Positions 63,331 through 64,000 of a DNA stretch of 64,000 nucleotides are shown here, piece after piece; position 1 is the stretch's first letter; every line of letters begins with the position of its first letter. The DNA comes from Closterium sp. Naga37s-1. Its lineage: Eukaryota; Streptophyta; Zygnematophyceae; Desmidiales; Closteriaceae. The position numbers and the translations under genes are program-made. The stretch covers positions 434,001 to 498,000 of the forward strand of contig CANJKZ010000979.1 in NCBI GenBank assembly GCA_947471745.1, read 5' to 3'. The notes beneath the pieces were generated by a model. The model was not told the origin of the DNA, made no database searches, and saw nothing but the letters and a program-made list of their open reading frames with translations.

Positions 63331-63405
63331 TCGGGCAGAGGCTGAGCGCGCTCCGGGCAGGAAAAAAAATTGGTGGGCCCTAGGAACAGTTCCCACAGGG
63401 GAACC

Positions 63406-63543
63406 TGCTCTATACCATGTGAGAATGAACGAGGAATGAAAAGACTAAGGGAAAGTTGGGTACAAGTACAAACCCTAGAAAGTTGTACCCCATATGTGCT
63501 ACCCCACTATAGCCTACAGCAGCTAAGTCATATAAATCTGACA
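63406..63543 (-). repeat. E7 5' LTR and primer site
   Basis: 126-bp LTR (63418-63543) plus the primer site TGGTATAGAGC, one base shorter than usual, on the minus strand. Hairpin arms are GGGTACAA (63458-63465) and TTGTACCC (63483-63490). It has the same length as the E8 LTR with a handful of differences. Confidence 0.9.
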
Positions 63544-63920
63544 CGTCTTCTGTTCTCGGCTCCAGTTGTGAGGCTGAGATCTACGCAGGGGCCATGGCTG
63601 CACAGGAGCTTCGCTGGCTCACCTACCTGCTGACTGACCTCGGAGAGCCGCCTCGTTCTCCTCCAGTGCTGTACGTAGACAGCAAGGCCATGCTGGCCTT
63701 GTGTCGGGAGCAGAGACTGGAGCACAGAACGAAGCACATTGCTCTTCGCTACTTCCTTGCTCGTGAGCTACAGCAGCGTGGTCAGCTACGCCTTGCGTAC
63801 GTGGCCTCTCAGGCCAACACTGCTGATATCTTCACCAAGGCACTTGCGCCTTGTGATCATCAGCGCTTCTGTACTCAGCTGGGTCTTGTGCCTACCTTGC
63901 CTCACTTGCTCACCCCTTGA
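63544..63920 (+). pseudogene. E8 RNase H (C-terminal part)
   Basis: Plus-strand RNase H from SSVLGSSCEAEIYAGAMAAQ (Glu) through LYVDSKAMLALC (Asp), HRTKHIALRYFLARELQQ and ANTADIFTKALAPCDHQ to PTLPHLLTP and TGA at 63918-63920. Its 5' part was cut off by the E7 insertion. The first catalytic Asp motif is missing. The 80 bp after it are AT-rich 3' sequence; the 3' LTR should lie beyond the window. Confidence 0.88.
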
Positions 63921-64000
63921 CCTTGTTTGTACTGTTACATATATATATACACCTGCTCTTGCTTGTTCAGCCTTATATATATATGTAATCCTGCATGTGA

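Larger units (their letters stand above)
57180..63543 (-). mobile_element. E7: Ty1/copia element (family B), 5' LTR to RT, truncated
   Basis: The 5' LTR is at the right (63418-63543, 126 bp), then the primer site, a GC-repeat leader, gag, protease, integrase, linker and most of RT on the minus strand. RT stops at 57180 within PLPTRHSLSA, so RNase H and the 3' LTR are missing. The outer LTR end abuts E8 RNase H sequence cleanly at the terminal TGACA. Confidence 0.88.

Noticed and set aside
62420..63396. Arg/Ala/Pro-rich frames near the right end
   Set aside because: Leader repeats of E7, upstream of the gag ATG and between it and the primer site; composition only.

Overview
This window looks like a repeat-rich chromosome segment from a green plant or streptophyte alga. 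The evidence is host genes with GT-AG introns and phase-consistent splicing, Ty1/copia elements primed by initiator-Met tRNA (TGGTATCAGAGC-type primer sites), and secreted CHRD proteins with polyproline segments. A charophyte such as Closterium or Chara would fit, but that is inference; nothing here proves the species.

Host genes. Two gene types alternate. CHRD-domain genes (secreted, multi-exon) lie on the minus strand: the start of one at the left edge (CHRD-1, 133-489) and a cluster at 43.5-51.7 kb (CHRD-2, intact, 462 aa; CHRD-3, headless; CHRD-4, chimeric end). Facing away from CHRD-1 and from CHRD-4 are two copies of an RCC1-like beta-propeller gene on the plus strand. The first copy has exons at 1.5-2.4 kb, 21.7 kb and 22.5-24.2 kb. 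The second has a 5' remnant at 52.3 kb and exons at 55.9-56.4 kb. The head-to-head pair with its shared upstream region is therefore duplicated (1-1690 versus 51180-52400).

Mobile DNA. Most of the window is nested Ty1/copia elements, resolved here by LTR ends and 5-bp target-site duplications. Nest 1 (2481-21087): E1 (minus, 287-bp LTRs) holds E2 (minus, 798-bp LTRs, 4376-17516), which holds E3 (plus, 131-bp LTRs, 6070-13158). Nest 2 (24309-43219): E4 (plus, 456-bp LTRs) holds E5 (plus, 819-bp LTRs, 25646-32127, nearly intact), a solo LTR (32506-32646) and E6 (plus, 36461-43025). Nest 3 (57042-64000): E8 (plus) with E7 (minus, 1605-codon open frame) inside it and a deletion across the left side. 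Families by LTR and protein: A = E2, E5; B = E3, E6, E7, E8 and the solo LTR (very short LTRs with a covarying hairpin, GC-repeat leaders, Gly-Ala-Glu-Pro linker); C = E1; D = E4 (GW/WG-rich segment). A decayed hAT-like transposase gene (52.4-55.5 kb) splits the second RCC1-like gene.

No CRISPR array, rRNA or tRNA gene was seen. Exon limits come from splice signals plus frame arithmetic, not from transcripts.
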